Made by a program: the position numbers and the translations under genes. Shown in pieces: positions 10,493-19,973 of a stretch of DNA of 64,000 nucleotides (position 1 is the stretch's first letter; each line of letters starts with the position of its first letter). The stretch spans positions 369,329-433,328 of the forward strand of contig WHUZ01000055.1 of NCBI GenBank assembly GCA_015179045.1. The letters are read 5' to 3'. Source of the DNA: Kalaharituber pfeilii. Lineage: Eukaryota; Ascomycota; Pezizomycetes; Pezizales; Pezizaceae. The notes beneath the pieces were generated by a model. The model searched no databases, was not told the DNA's origin, and saw only the letters and a program-made list of their open reading frames with translations.

Positions 10493-10530
10493 CACGTAAC
10501 CCCACTTGCAGCTGTTCGGTATGGCAGGGC
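10461..10530 (-). mobile_element. Micro-insertion, hairpin class B, TSD 11 bp
   Basis: Minus-strand core starts GCCCTGCCATACCGAAC, ends GGTTACGTGA and is followed by about 30 A. TSD AT(A/G)CGTGAAGC at 10,450-10,460 and 10,531-10,541, one mismatch. Confidence 0.85.
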
Positions 10531-10747
10531 ATGCGTGAAGCTGAAAGTGACACCGTAGCTTGATCAACTGCAAGCTGCAGCAGGTCCGTATAACAGAAGC
10601 TAAGGAAGCATATCACAAGAGTTCTGCATGGACGGATGGACAGAGATGTAGATAGGCGTGCATATGCAGTGGCGCAGTGGTATGACAATCAAGAGATATG
10701 TAACATAGGGTCCGAGCGTTAACGTAACACAATGTCGCACAAAGGCT

Positions 10748-10813
10748 TTTTTTTTTTTTTTTTTTTTTTTTTTGTCACGTAACCCCGCGTGCAGCTGTTC
10801 GCCATGGCAGGGC
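10748..10813 (-). mobile_element. Micro-insertion, hairpin class B, TSD 13 bp
   Basis: Minus-strand core GCCCTGCCATGGCGAAC... to ...GGTTACGTGAC, then about 26 A. Perfect TSD TCGCACAAAGGCT (10,735-10,747 and 10,814-10,826). Confidence 0.9.
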
Positions 10814-10826
10814 TCGCACAAAGGCT

Positions 10827-11210
10827 GAAGGTTGACATCACATTACGAGAGGGTAATAAGGTCAATGCCATGGGTAGAAAAGATATGAAGAGCTCATGGT
10901 AGTAGTCCATATGGAAGGTGTCTCAGGAGGACGTAATCTTTGACGCTCTAGTGTTATTGATTGTCTACTTCATCACAGATATCCGTATAGTAACACTGCT
11001 ACTCGAACCGAGCAACTCATTTAAATTCAGAAACAGAGCTGGGGCCATATGGACAGTCCAAACCACTCACCTTTGAGTGGAAGAAGTGGCTGGCCTGGGC
11101 CTGCCGCCTGACTAAATGAGTGCCCCGAACAGGTGCATGCCATACTGTACCGGGGGAAACAGTGGAATAGTGTCAACAAAAGACATCAAAGCAGACCCTC
11201 TATTATGATT
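10827..11210. other. No gene recognised
   Basis: Unassigned. A GGCCTGGGCCTGCC segment near 11,090 resembles the GGCC-rich motifs at 7.9-8.0 kb. Confidence 0.3.
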
Positions 11211-11700
11211 TTTTTTAATCCCATTACTCGTATGCCGCCCTATGGGCTATGATGAGATTAATAACAAAGGAGATAGGGAAAGATAAATATGATAAGCAAA
11301 GTAAAGAAACTACATAAGCGCAAAGTGGGGGCCCGATAATTATCTCTCGATCCATTTCACCAGTTCCACTATGGGGTCCCTCTACTCCTCCATTGCCGCT
11401 GGGGGCCTACATATCGCCCCCAACCCCCCCGGCCATCTCTTCTTCCATGCCCCGCACCTGTTCCAAATATGTGTCGCTGTTTCCTCCTCCTCACACCATC
11501 TGCATTCCGGGCTGTCTGCCTTGCCCACTTTGTGCCTCCATGCCTTCAGGCCTTTTCCGCATAGAAGACCTGCCAGGATGCTGCATTCCGGGCTGGCTGC
11601 CTTGCCCACTTTGTGCCTTCATACCTTCAGGCCTTTTCCGCCCAGAAGAGCCGCCAGGGTGCGTACCGAGCTGCCCAGTCTCTGCAGCTATCTGGATGTC
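11211..11700 (-). mobile_element. LINE-A fragment with 81-bp internal duplication
   Basis: Poly-T, inverse hairpin (GCCGCCCTATGGGC) and 3' UTR, then the knuckle ECRWCEEEETATHIWNRC on the minus strand. The 81-bp segment before the knuckle (11,501-11,581) is repeated at 11,582-11,662. The duplication keeps frame, so part of the knuckle-proximal helix and the first Cys region occur twice. Right edge approximate. Confidence 0.75.
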
Positions 11701-11939
11701 CACACCAAAAGCACTGAGTGATACTGCCGTCGGTGAAGTATCCTGCCTACTTGGAAACTGCCTGTGGCCATGGCTAGTCCGCACGTAGCAATGACAAATT
11801 AGGTGGCTTTCAAGAGAGGATTTGGGTCATTTCATATATTTCTCTGACATCTGTCCTGTCATAGTCTACTCTACTTGTTATACTCATGCTCGTCATTTGA
11901 AAACAGTTCGCCCATAAACTATATAGGTAACATATACCA

Positions 11940-13625
11940 TTGAAGATATCGAATTCGCCAGCGGCATCGAATTCGCGAGCGGTGTCGAATTCGCCGGCAG
12001 TGCCGAATTCACCAGTAGTGTCGAATTCGCTGGCGGCGTCGAATTTACAGGCGGCATCAATTTCCCTGACAACATTGGACCTACCAGTGAACTCGGGCCT
12101 GCAGAGCCTGACAGACGAATGGACCTCCAATGTAAAAAAGCTGACTGAGAGGCTATGCAAGGCACTTGCAGGCACCTCGAGCCGTTCAGCTCCAGGGCCT
12201 GATGGCATCAGCTATAGATTCATCAAGCTGGTCAATAAAACAGTGCTAGGAGGGCAGTTAATGAAGGAGCTGGCTGCTGAGCTGGCTGCAGCCAGGATGC
12301 CGAAGGATTGGCAATTCAGCAAGGTGATCATGATCCCGAAGACTGGCAGGGATCTTACGCAAGCAAAGAGCTGGAGGCCTATTCAACTCATCAATTGTGT
12401 GGGAAAACTGATGGAGAAGGTGGTTGCTGATGACTTGCAAGAAGCTGGACTATTCCACCATGGGCAGTTTGGAGGAGTGAGAGGAAGGTCTGCAATTGAT
12501 GCCTTATTTCGGGCAGTTGTGAAGAGCCAGAGAGCCCTGGCACGTGGCGGTGGGGCAGTGTGGATTATGGAGGATGTCAAGGGAGGCTTTGGGAACACAC
12601 GTTGGGATATGGTCAAGCACCGAGTACAGGGTTCTAAAGCTGAGAAATGGTTGCCCTGGTTAGAAACCTTCTTCCGGGAGCGAGAGTTTGAGGTGGAATG
12701 GGATGGACAGGTGAGGGGCAATGGCAGATCGAACGTAGGTGTGCCGCAGGGCTCGCCTTTATCCCCAGTTGTGTTCCTCATATACATGGCACCAATTCTA
12801 GAAGAGATGGAAACAAAGGTAGCTACAACAGTGAGAGACTGTGAAGTGGAGCTGCCCTCATTTGTAGATGATATGAACTGTGTCATTCTGGATTGGGAAG
12901 GAGGAAAGGATATGAGGAGAATTGGGGAGAGAATTGCAGGAGTAGTCAGGGAGGTTGCTGAAGCTCACGATCTACCACTGGAGACCTCAAAGGAGGAGGT
13001 CCTAGTCATGGGTAAGAAGGCCAAGAGAAGGGCAGATGTTGAGAGGTGCAAGTGGCTAGGGGTGATTTGCGATAGCACTCTTGATTTCGACCTCCACTGG
13101 AAAAGCCGGATCGATAAAGCCAGGAAACTCATGGGCGCGCTGTCTGGGCTAGGCAACTCTCAATGGGGTATGAGTCCTATCTCATGGAGAAAGGCTTATA
13201 CAGGCATGGTAAGGGCAGTAGCCCTTTGGGGGTCCGAAATTGGGTGGAGAGGCCAGAAGCAGTGGAGAGAGGAATTTGAGAGGTTGCAGTATCAAGCACT
13301 CCGCAAATGCACTGGTGCAGTTCAAGGGGCAGCGAGAGTAAAGGTCGAGGCCATTGCAGGAGTAGAGAGTGTAACGACGATCCTCGATCAAGGCCAAGCA
13401 AGGTATGCACTGAGATCAGTGAGGGACCCTACAGGAGTGGGGGACCTGTGGCCTGAAAGCTTCAGTGGAATGGTAGCCTCAGACCCAGACAGAGAGGGGG
13501 AGAGGGGGAGGGACTGGAGAGACTTCAGCTTGGGTTATGCTACAGACAAAAAGGATGGATTTGAGTCAGTAGCTGGAAAGATTGCAAGCACTCTCGAGGT
13601 CGACGAGGAGGAGAGAGTGTCCTAG
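11940..13625 (+). CDS. LINE-B reverse transcriptase frame
   Basis: A 561-codon frame encodes a non-LTR reverse transcriptase. The repeat-rich start is followed by APGPDGISYRFIK, IPKTGRDLTQAKSWRPIQL (fingers), EDVKGGFGNT (motif A, Asp kept), GVPQGSPLSPVVFLIY and SFVDDMN (the YxDD box with Phe for Tyr and both Asp kept). A thumb and linker follow. The enzyme copies element RNA at a nicked target. The ATG lies partly in the TSD, so it is not the native start; the native ORF2 would begin further 5' with an endonuclease that is absent. The frame ends at TAG (13,623). The RNase H domain continues in the same frame, so this one stop breaks an otherwise continuous polyprotein. Confidence 0.85.
   Translation: MKISNSPAASNSRAVSNSPAVPNSPVVSNSLAASNLQAASISLTTLDLPVNSGLQSLTDEWTSNVKKLTERLCKALAGTSSRSAPGPDGISYRFIKLVNKTVLGGQLMKELAAELAAARMPKDWQFSKVIMIPKTGRDLTQAKSWRPIQLINCVGKLMEKVVADDLQEAGLFHHGQFGGVRGRSAIDALFRAVVKSQRALARGGGAVWIMEDVKGGFGNTRWDMVKHRVQGSKAEKWLPWLETFFREREFEVEWDGQVRGNGRSNVGVPQGSPLSPVVFLIYMAPILEEMETKVATTVRDCEVELPSFVDDMNCVILDWEGGKDMRRIGERIAGVVREVAEAHDLPLETSKEEVLVMGKKAKRRADVERCKWLGVICDSTLDFDLHWKSRIDKARKLMGALSGLGNSQWGMSPISWRKAYTGMVRAVALWGSEIGWRGQKQWREEFERLQYQALRKCTGAVQGAARVKVEAIAGVESVTTILDQGQARYALRSVRDPTGVGDLWPESFSGMVASDPDREGERGRDWRDFSLGYATDKKDGFESVAGKIASTLEVDEEERVS
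11947..12057 (+). repeat. 18-bp tandem repeat at the LINE-B 5' side
   Basis: About six diverged copies of an 18-bp unit (TCGAATTCGCCGGCGGYR). It reads in frame as a Ser/Asn/Ala-rich repeat (NSPAxS) ahead of the RT domain. Confidence 0.85.
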
Positions 13626-14546
13626 GGACGAGATGTACACCTACTGCAGGCAGACATTGAGGTCATTGACCTCAAGCTGTGCAAGGAAGACACCCCAGTC
13701 AAATGGGAAAAGGCCATCAATGAGGCTAAGAGTGACTCGGTAGCTATTTTCACAGATGGCAGCCGCAGTGAGGAAGGCGGTGTTGGTGGCGGATGGTGCT
13801 GGAGGCAGGTGGTAGCAGGTGAGTCAGAAGGGTCCCGGTGGGTAGGGACAAAAGCAACTGTGTGGGACGGCGAGGTCTCAGGAATGAAGAGTGCCCTTGA
13901 AGCAGTTGATGGCAGTGAAAAAGTGCTACTACTCGCAGACTCTCAGGCAGCTATCAGTGCAGTCCAGAAAGCAGGAAAAACTGGCAAGGCAAGAACCGCA
14001 GACCTAGCGCGGGTGATAGAGCTGATTGCAGAGAGGCGGCGGAGGCTAAGGAAGGCGGATGCAGTGAAGCTGGCATGGGTCAAGGCCCACGTGGGGATAG
14101 AAGGCAATGAGAAGGCGGATGAGTTGGCCAAAGAGGGGGCCAAGTGCATGAGGTATGATGGGCAGGCCACTGAGGGTGGGCTGCGTCAAGAGTTAGTTCG
14201 AAAAAGAAAAGAGGAGAGGGAGCGTGCAGGGTTTGGGAAGGGCAAATTCGTGAAGTGGGGCAGGAGAGCACTCACCAATTACACATGGCTGCGGACTGGA
14301 AAAGGCGGAGCTATGTGGAGAAGGATGGTTAGTGGCGAGGAGGTACAATGTACATGTGGTGAGGCATGGAGTGCTGAGCATGTGGTGTTCAGATGCACAG
14401 AACTGGAGCGGCCCCAGAGGAAGAACAAAAATGGGGCACATGTCACCTGGCAGTCCTGGAAGGACCTAGAGGAGAAAGGATGGAAGCAAGAAGGCGTGGA
14501 AGGTGACCCGGTCGAGTACTGGTTTGCCTGCCTCGATCTGGGGTAG
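13626..14546 (+). pseudogene. LINE-B RNase H domain, separated by one stop
   Basis: In frame with the RT after the TAG. The domain starts before the first ATG (13,809): IFTDGSRSEEGGVGGG carries the first Asp, followed by WDGEVSGMKSALEA (Glu), LLLADSQAAI (Asp) and WVKAHVGIEGNEKADELAKEG (final Asp). All four catalytic acidic positions look present. A C-terminal CTCGEAWSAEHVVFRC knuckle (CCHC type) follows. Ends at 14,546. It would remove RNA from the RNA:DNA hybrid. A second LINE-B copy at 24.6-25.7 kb also has a stop at nearly the same place. Confidence 0.8.
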
Positions 14547-14811
14547 CCGGGGGACGGAGGGCACTGGGTGCTCAAGGGTGTATGTAGATTCCGTAGTTAG
14601 TTGTCTCAAACCTGGCCCGGGTATATGGGTTGTTGAGCTTTGGGTAGAAAGAGATGATTGTTATTCCTTCGTAGAGAGAGTAGCCAAAGTAATACACCTA
14701 TATACATAGAGCATGAGGTTGCTCTCGGGCCCTTACCACCCTTTATCACGGACCTCTCTGATATCCGACACCTCCGACACTCCGACATTACTGTAGATCT
14801 CTAACATGGGT

Positions 14812-14853
14812 CCCTGCCATAGGCTGGTAGCCTGTATGCGGGGTTACGTGAAT
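14812..14853 (+). promoter_or_regulatory. LINE-B 3'-terminal RNA hairpin
   Basis: CCCTGC (14,812-14,817) can pair with GCGGGG (14,838-14,843). Inside it AGGCT (14,821-14,825) pairs with AGCCT (14,829-14,833). GTTACGTGAATT and poly-A follow. Stem-loops in this position are the known template-recognition signal of several LINE RTs; that role here is inference. Confidence 0.7.
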
Positions 14854-14911
14854 TAAAAAAAAAAAAAAAAAAAAAAATACCATTGAAGAGCATGAATAGT
14901 TATCCACTATT

Positions 14912-15004
14912 TACAGTGACCCGTAAAAAGTCTTGGGGATTAGGTTTGCATGATAAACTTACCCGAATATTGCCTAATCCCCAAGACTTTTACGGGTTAC
15001 TGTA
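14912..15004. mobile_element. 89-bp Tc1/mariner-type MITE
   Basis: Inverted repeats of about 31 bp start CAGTGACCCGTAAAA and end TTTTACGGGTTACTG, with a 27-bp centre, flanked by TA on both sides (14,912-14,913 and 15,003-15,004). This is the TA duplication expected of Tc1/mariner/pogo elements. Non-coding. Confidence 0.85.
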
Positions 15005-15365
15005 TATTTTCAAGTATGCGGTCATGAGCATACGTAAGTGTCCCGAGCCATTCTGAGTAAACATAGCTGAACTAAAACAAGTCCCATGAAATCTCTGGCT
15101 GGTTGCAAATTATTCTAAGTATAGTTCTACATACACGTGACCTGCGTTTCACAAAGCACGCTAACCTCTGACCAATTTGTTGCTAATCTGTAAGTAGGCC
15201 CGTTGTTGGTTGCACAATCTTCAGCAGAATGGCCTGCACTGCGAATGTCCTAAAGTAGCTGCATTTGCATGCTTGTTCATGCTGGATGAGTACACTATGA
15301 TTTTCTTAGGAATGGGAATCATACCAAATCTCAACAGCTACTGTAACCAGTAGCAATATTTCTTT
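15005..15365. other. No gene recognised
   Basis: Unassigned, non-repetitive sequence between the MITE and paralogous block 2. Confidence 0.3.
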
Positions 15366-15483
15366 CAGGCCATGCTGCGATTTCAAGCATTAGACAAAGC
15401 TCAGGAAAGTTGGATTCAAATGTCAGATCTTTGCAGTTCAAAAGGTTGTTAGATCCAGACCAAGACATGAGGGAAGCAGCAGG

Positions 15484-15942
15484 TGTGATGACGGCTAGAC
15501 AGCATCCACTGTTTCGCACGGGTACCGGTATCTAGAGCTGGCGGAACGAAGCCTCAAGGGCGGCTTCAACAATCAAATGTCAAGAAAAGGGTCTTCAATT
15601 GTCTTGTCTGTACGTGTCCATATCTGTCCATGTCTGTATATCTCCGTGTATGTCTGTATGTCCCTCCACACAGTCCTATGTACATACAATGCCATGCCTT
15701 GGCGAACAGCTGCATGCGGGGTCACGTGGAAAAAAAAAAAAAAAAAATGTACATACAATTTATAGACCACCTTCGCCTTTCCAACTGAGCCTATACATAC
15801 ATATCTCGCTTCTTAATCATAATTTTCTTCCTCATCCCATGCATGTGTCATCATGTGGCCCTACCGCTGAGTACCGCTCCGGCCCGCGGCCCGCGTATGG
15901 CCTTATTCTTTCCATCGGTACCGTGGTTACCACCACACAGGG
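15484..15942. mobile_element. GGTACC-ended non-autonomous element, copy 1
   Basis: Absent from paralogous block 1 between GGAAGCA and GGGAAAGT/GGGAGAGT. An inverted copy lies at about 26,595-26,945. Ends contain CACGGGTACCGGTATCTAG and CATCGGTACCGTGGTTACC, an imperfect inverted repeat. It contains a class B micro-insertion. No transposase. Confidence 0.6.
15691..15746 (+). mobile_element. Micro-insertion, hairpin class B, TSD 13 bp
   Basis: Core GCCATGCCTTGGCGAAC... to ...GGGTCACGTGG, then about 17 A. Perfect TSD ATGTACATACAAT (15,678-15,690 and 15,747-15,759). The diverged copy of the host element at 26.6-26.9 kb, whose matching part reads near 26,760, lacks the insertion. Confidence 0.92.
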
Positions 15943-16127
15943 AAAGTAAAATTTGGGCACCATGAAAGAAGCAGACCAGTGGCAGATTTACAAGAAATGG
16001 GGCCAGTTTAAGGGTATTTTTTTTCTTTTTTTTTTTGAGATGTTGTCTTTTTACTTTTTCTACCTATCATAACTGTCTTGAATTTATGGTTATAGGGCAA
16101 AGCTGGCTGGGCTTGATAAAAAAAATA

Positions 16128-16137
16128 CACACACACA

Positions 16138-16183
<46 letters not shown>
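16128..16183. repeat. (CA)n/(A)n microsatellite
   Basis: About 12 CA units followed by more than 30 A. At the matching place block 1 has only a short A-rich stretch. Confidence 0.9.
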
Positions 16184-16186
<3 letters not shown>

Positions 16187-16210
16187 AGAGAAAAGAAATC
16201 GAGCTTCATG

Positions 16211-16271
16211 TTTTTGTTTTTTTTTCTTAAACATTATTACTCGCATGCTGCCCTGTAGGCTACGGCGAGAT
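16211..16271 (-). mobile_element. Micro-insertion, hairpin class A
   Basis: Minus-strand core TCTCGCCGTAGCC...GCATGCGAGTAATAATG, then a T-interrupted A tail. An 8-bp TSD GCT(T/G)CATG (16,203-16,210 and 16,272-16,279) brackets it. Block 1 has an uninterrupted ATGCAGCATG at 898-907. Confidence 0.75.
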
Positions 16272-16645
16272 GCTGCATGTTCCGCAACGTATTTCTCAAC
16301 AGGGAATGTTGCCCCAGAGAGACAAGCAAATTGCGGGGAGCTCTTATCTGTTCATGATATTTCGTTTTTGCAACAAGTCCTGACCTCTACATCCAGGTGT
16401 ATGGCATATTTTGTGAAGCGCAAGAAGGTACTGAAGAGGATGGGATGGGATTCAAGCAAGGGACGCTGATAGGGCAAAGTAACCTAAGTAATTGAAATTG
16501 TGTTGTGAGATATTTATAAGTTCAGGATTTCTTCGAGATGAAAATATTGATTCAAGGACATAACATGACTGTCTGTTATCATAATGAGTCGTACTTGACT
16601 TACTACATTCTTTAACTCCCAAACCCCAACTGTTAGCCGACCCCG

Positions 16646-17119
16646 TACAGACCACTCGAATACCTGGGGACAAGAAGGAGGGTGGCCACACTCGCAGGCA
16701 TCATGGGGGACAAAGGATTGAGACAATGGAGACACCAGATAGGGAAGGAGGATTCACCGGAGTGCAGGTGGTGTGGAAAGGCCCTCAAGAATTACAGACA
16801 TATATCGAGAGAGTGCGAGGCGTGGAAGAAGAGACTACCGGGAGGAGAGACGGGGCTGAAGATGCCAATAGGAGTGGAGAAAGGGAAGGGGAAGGAAGAG
16901 GGGAGAAGAAGGGGATGAAAGAGGGGGAGAGGAAGGGGATGACACTGGCCGAGGTGCTGGACTGGGCAGCGAGTTAGCTGATTTCTATCCGACTATTATT
17001 TTTCCTTTACACTCTTTCCTTATCTATCATCTGCGATTTACACATTCTGTACCTAACACCTCGCCGTAGCCTGATAGGCGGTATGCGAGTAATGGAAAAA
17101 AAAAAAAAAAAAAAAAAAA
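16646..17119 (+). mobile_element. LINE-A, 5'-truncated, TSD and empty site
   Basis: Encodes RRVATLAGIMGDKGLRQW and the knuckle CRWCGKALKNYRHISREC, then a 3' UTR, the hairpin CTCGCCGTAGCC...GGTATGCGAG and poly-A. Perfect 12-bp TSD TAGCCGACCCCG (16,634-16,645 and 17,120-17,131). Block 1 at about 1,253 shows the uninterrupted site (TTAGCTGGTCTTGAAC). Confidence 0.9.
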
Positions 17120-17319
17120 TAGCCGACCCCGAACAACCTGACTGGCCAACATGGCTAGCCTTGGCGGCCAGGGTTGTCGTTGCAATTCAAAAGTTTCGAG
17201 GGTAATCATTACATATTATGCAGCTGAGCACGTGCAGAAGATGACCAAATGGGCAAGTACACGAAAGGGCAGGGCTTGGCACAGGAAGCACGCCGAGATA
17301 AGGATGGCATGTGTCCGCC

Positions 17320-17942
17320 AGCTTCCAAGGAAGCCTTGGGAATGGATGGCAAATCGAGGGGCGCTAGACATGGCGGTGATGTGGGTGAAAGGACACAAGG
17401 GCCTGAAGGGCAACAAAGAGGCTCAGAGCAGCGAGGCTGGGGACCTTCCGCTCATACCAGGATCAGATGGTAACGGAGGCAGGAATTGAAATGGTACCCA
17501 AAGTGCAACAAGCACAGTAATGGAAGAGACTGGCTTCGAACTGCAGACCCTTACAGAGGCTGGGCAGATTGGTGTCACACCTTGAGAGGCATGATGGGGG
17601 GAAAGGCTTAAGGGCATGGAGACATAGAATTGACCAAGAGGACAGCTCGGAATACTGATGGTGCGGGATGGAGGAAGAGACTACAAGCTGCGAGGTGTGG
17701 AGGAGGTGGCCAGGGAAGCGGGGCGCAATCGGATCACCGTCAGCTGGAAAGGAAGACGAACAGGACCCACTGGTGGAACTGATAATGAGCAGAAAGATGA
17801 GACCTCCATTCTGGGAAGCGTTTCCATCTATCTTGTTAGAGGTCTTTTATTCTCCCTTTATCTGTTATAGAACTATCTCGTCGTAGCCCTCAGAGTGGTA
17901 TGCGAGTAATGATATTTAAAAAAAAATAAAAGAAAAAAAAAA
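17320..17942 (+). mobile_element. LINE-A RNase H to 3'-end fragment, frameshifted
   Basis: Starts in the RNase H C-half (MAVMWVKGHKGLKGNKEA), then frameshifts. A decayed knuckle, 3' UTR and hairpin (CTCGTCGTAGCCC...GTATGCGAG) run into an A-rich tail. It directly abuts the HNH pseudogene. Confidence 0.7.
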
Positions 17943-18078
17943 TTCCGTCTACCTGGGTCCCTACCGCTGCAGCTATATAATCACGTGATTTGCCTTAGCT
18001 GCTACGCTCCCATTCCTCTTTTCGAGAGGTGCCGGAGCAGCGCATCGTACCAACTGTGCCAGAGCAGTGTGTAGTATC

Positions 18079-18297
18079 CTTTTTTTTTTTTTTTAATAAT
18101 ATCAGTGATTGCATGCCGCCGTGGGGGCTATGGCGATTTAGGTACATAGGAGATAGCTAGACACGTAAATCGCCATAGCCCACAGGGCGGTAAGCGATAA
18201 ATGATATAAAAAAAAAAAAAAAAAAAAATAGATACGTAAAAAATAGAGGGGAAAGGGAAGAAGATTTAACAGAAAGAGAACAGTTTATGACAGTAAA
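18079..18297 (-). mobile_element. LINE-A short 3' fragment in the HNH pseudogene
   Basis: Poly-T, inverse hairpin (GCCGCCGTGGGGGCTATGGCG) and a short 3' UTR on the minus strand. TSD TG(T/C)AGTATC (18,070-18,078 and 18,298-18,306). The paralogue at about 28,425 shows the uninterrupted site. It contains a class A micro-insertion. Confidence 0.8.
18170..18228 (+). mobile_element. Micro-insertion, hairpin class A, nested in LINE-A
   Basis: A 38-nt core starts exactly at TCGCCATAGCCC and ends GATAAATGATAT, then about 21 A. TSD TAGA(C/T)ACGTAAA (18,158-18,169 and 18,229-18,240). Confidence 0.88.
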
Positions 18298-18609
18298 TGC
18301 AGTATCAGTTAATGTGGGTTGGGAAGTAAATATCAAGTCGTGTTTTAGGTTTCCAGCACAATCTCATCAATGTCCTGTAGAAGGCAACTTCGAAGACCCA
18401 GACGGCCTACATATTAGGATCCTACGCATGTAGGAGGAGAGTCCCAGGGGCAGGACTTGTATCAGATTTGGGGCAGTGCTGGGATTGTTTGGGTTGGCTT
18501 TTCCCCGTATGGTATAAGATGTCAGTAGAGCATTTGAATTCATCTCAAAGATACTCAAAGGACTTCTGATAGATTCGAGTACGATTGAGCAACGGCCCCA
18601 AAGCTCATG

Positions 18610-18671
18610 ATCTTTTTTTTTCCGCTCTTCTATCACGTAACCCTGCTTGCAGCTGTTCGCTATGGCAGGGT
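18610..18671 (-). mobile_element. Micro-insertion, hairpin class B, TSD 10 bp
   Basis: Minus-strand core ACCCTGCCATAGCGAAC... to ...CAGGGTTACGTGA, then TAGAAGAGCGG, an A-run and GATC. TSD AAAGCTCATG (18,600-18,609 and 18,672-18,681). The stem here is CCCTGC/GCAGGG, a fully Watson-Crick version of the usual pairing. The intact HNH paralogue (about 28,755) shows the target once. Confidence 0.85.
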
Positions 18672-19554
18672 AAAGCTCATGCTAATTAGAAGCCAACGTA
18701 CGGAGGTTTTCTTGCCGCGATTAACACGTGTTCAGGAGAAGTTTGCAGGATTTGAGGGCAGGTAAGTAGTGATACACTTGACCACATCTTCACTGATGAA
18801 TATCTGAAGCAGCCAGATCAGATTGGGATGTGCATCAGCAGTGGGCCTAGCAGAGGATAGGAAATGTGAGCTATACAACGTGTCAGCGGTGGTAGCCATG
18901 CAAACAGGCATAGTGATCTCAGACCTTTGCCTACATTTGTGAATATGTGTTAGCTCCTGCTTCACTTACAATACCCGCACAACATGCACACATAATGAGG
19001 AAGTGAAGGAGAGCTGTCTGACCAACCTCGATACTTGTGCTGATCTGTATATGAGTATGGAAGACGATCCCTCGCCATTACCATGCACAGAGTTGGCACT
19101 TGAGCTAGATAGCATTGGATGGAGGCAACGAGCAGTCCCTAGGCGAAGGTATAAGGACTATAGTCCATCAAAGTAGATCGGAAGGAGTGGAGAGTACAGT
19201 CATGGATGCCCAGTGATGTAATAGCTACATACATGTTGGCCGAGGCTCTCCAGGTCGGTTAGGAGGTCTTCAAGGGTGGTAGAGTTCAGCATGTAGTTAC
19301 ACAGAGCAAGGAACTCGTGGGATATCAAAGCCAATGTATGTTGGAGTGGGTCAGTAATCTGCTGGCGTGTATCCACAGATAGTAGATTAGGGACGGTATG
19401 CGAGAGGTCGAGTAATGGAGAATAGTTTAGTACCCAATATTGTCCTACGCGAAAGCCTTCAAGATATGTGCTGGTATTGCGAGAAGGTGATGTCTATCTT
19501 AGCTATCATAGATAATAGTAACTTACATCCACGCCACCGACAATAACCTCCACA

Positions 19555-19973
19555 AAAAGGCCTCAACTCCTGGAAATTCAAAATAAAAAAGGCGGAGAGC
19601 CCGGAGTGCCGATGGTGCGGGGAAGAACTTGAAGAAACGGTGACACACGTCTGGGAGAGATGTAGGGTATGGAAAAGGAAGTGGCTAGGAGGCCAGGCGG
19701 AGGCGATAGCACCGCCCAAAAGAGAAGGCGAAGGGGGGGACCTGCTGCTGGACATGCTGATATGGGCGGGGAAGTGATCCGGGGGGCAGTTTCTCGTTTA
19801 TCTTGTTCATTCCTTCATGGGCGGCGACGTGACGGCGGGATTACTCACTTTCATACATTCCATTATTTTCTCAATTATTCCTTTTGTACCTAACCCCGCC
19901 ATAGCCCACAGGGCGGCACGCGAGTGATGATATTAAAAAAAAATAAAATAAAATAAAATAAAAAATAAATAAA
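19555..19973 (+). mobile_element. LINE-A, 5'-truncated, TSD 13 bp
   Basis: Starts near the pre-knuckle helix, encodes CRWCGEELEETVTHVWERC and ends with the hairpin CGCCATAGCCCACAGGGCGG and an AAAATA-rich tail. Perfect TSD AATAACCTCCACA (19,542-19,554 and 19,974-19,986). Confidence 0.9.

Larger units (their letters stand above)
11934..14889 (+). mobile_element. LINE-B, 5'-truncated Tad1-like non-LTR element with TSD
   Basis: The element runs from about 11,947 to 14,876 between perfect 13-bp TSDs ATACCATTGAAGA (11,934-11,946 and 14,877-14,889). It carries an 18-bp repeat run at the 5' side, RT, RNase H, a 3' UTR, a terminal hairpin and about 23 A. No ORF1 or endonuclease is present, so it is a truncated insertion. 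Its 3' end shares fold and terminal sequence with the class B micro-insertions, making its family the best candidate for their mobilising enzyme. Confidence 0.9.
15366..17310. repeat. Paralogous block 2 (partner at 0.54-1.51 kb)
   Basis: Collinear with 538-1510 but enlarged by a TIR-like element (15,484-15,942), a CA/A microsatellite (16,128-16,183), a class A micro-insertion (16,211-16,271) and a LINE-A (16,646-17,119). It has an uninterrupted target where block 1 has the micro-insertion at 1355. Confidence 0.75.
17985..19541 (-). pseudogene. Decayed HNH_2-type nuclease paralogue
   Basis: Diverged but collinear with the intact gene at 27,967-29,542 (for example RCSIVLESIRSPLSIFEMNSNALLTSYT matches RCLIVLEPIGDPLSIFETNPNALLTRYT). 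It is broken by frameshifts and by a LINE-A with a nested micro-insertion (18,079-18,297) and a class B micro-insertion (18,610-18,671). A further LINE-A abuts its 5' end (19,555-19,973). The first-intron donor is GGCATCC where the intact gene has GGTATCC. It cannot give a functional product. Confidence 0.75.
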
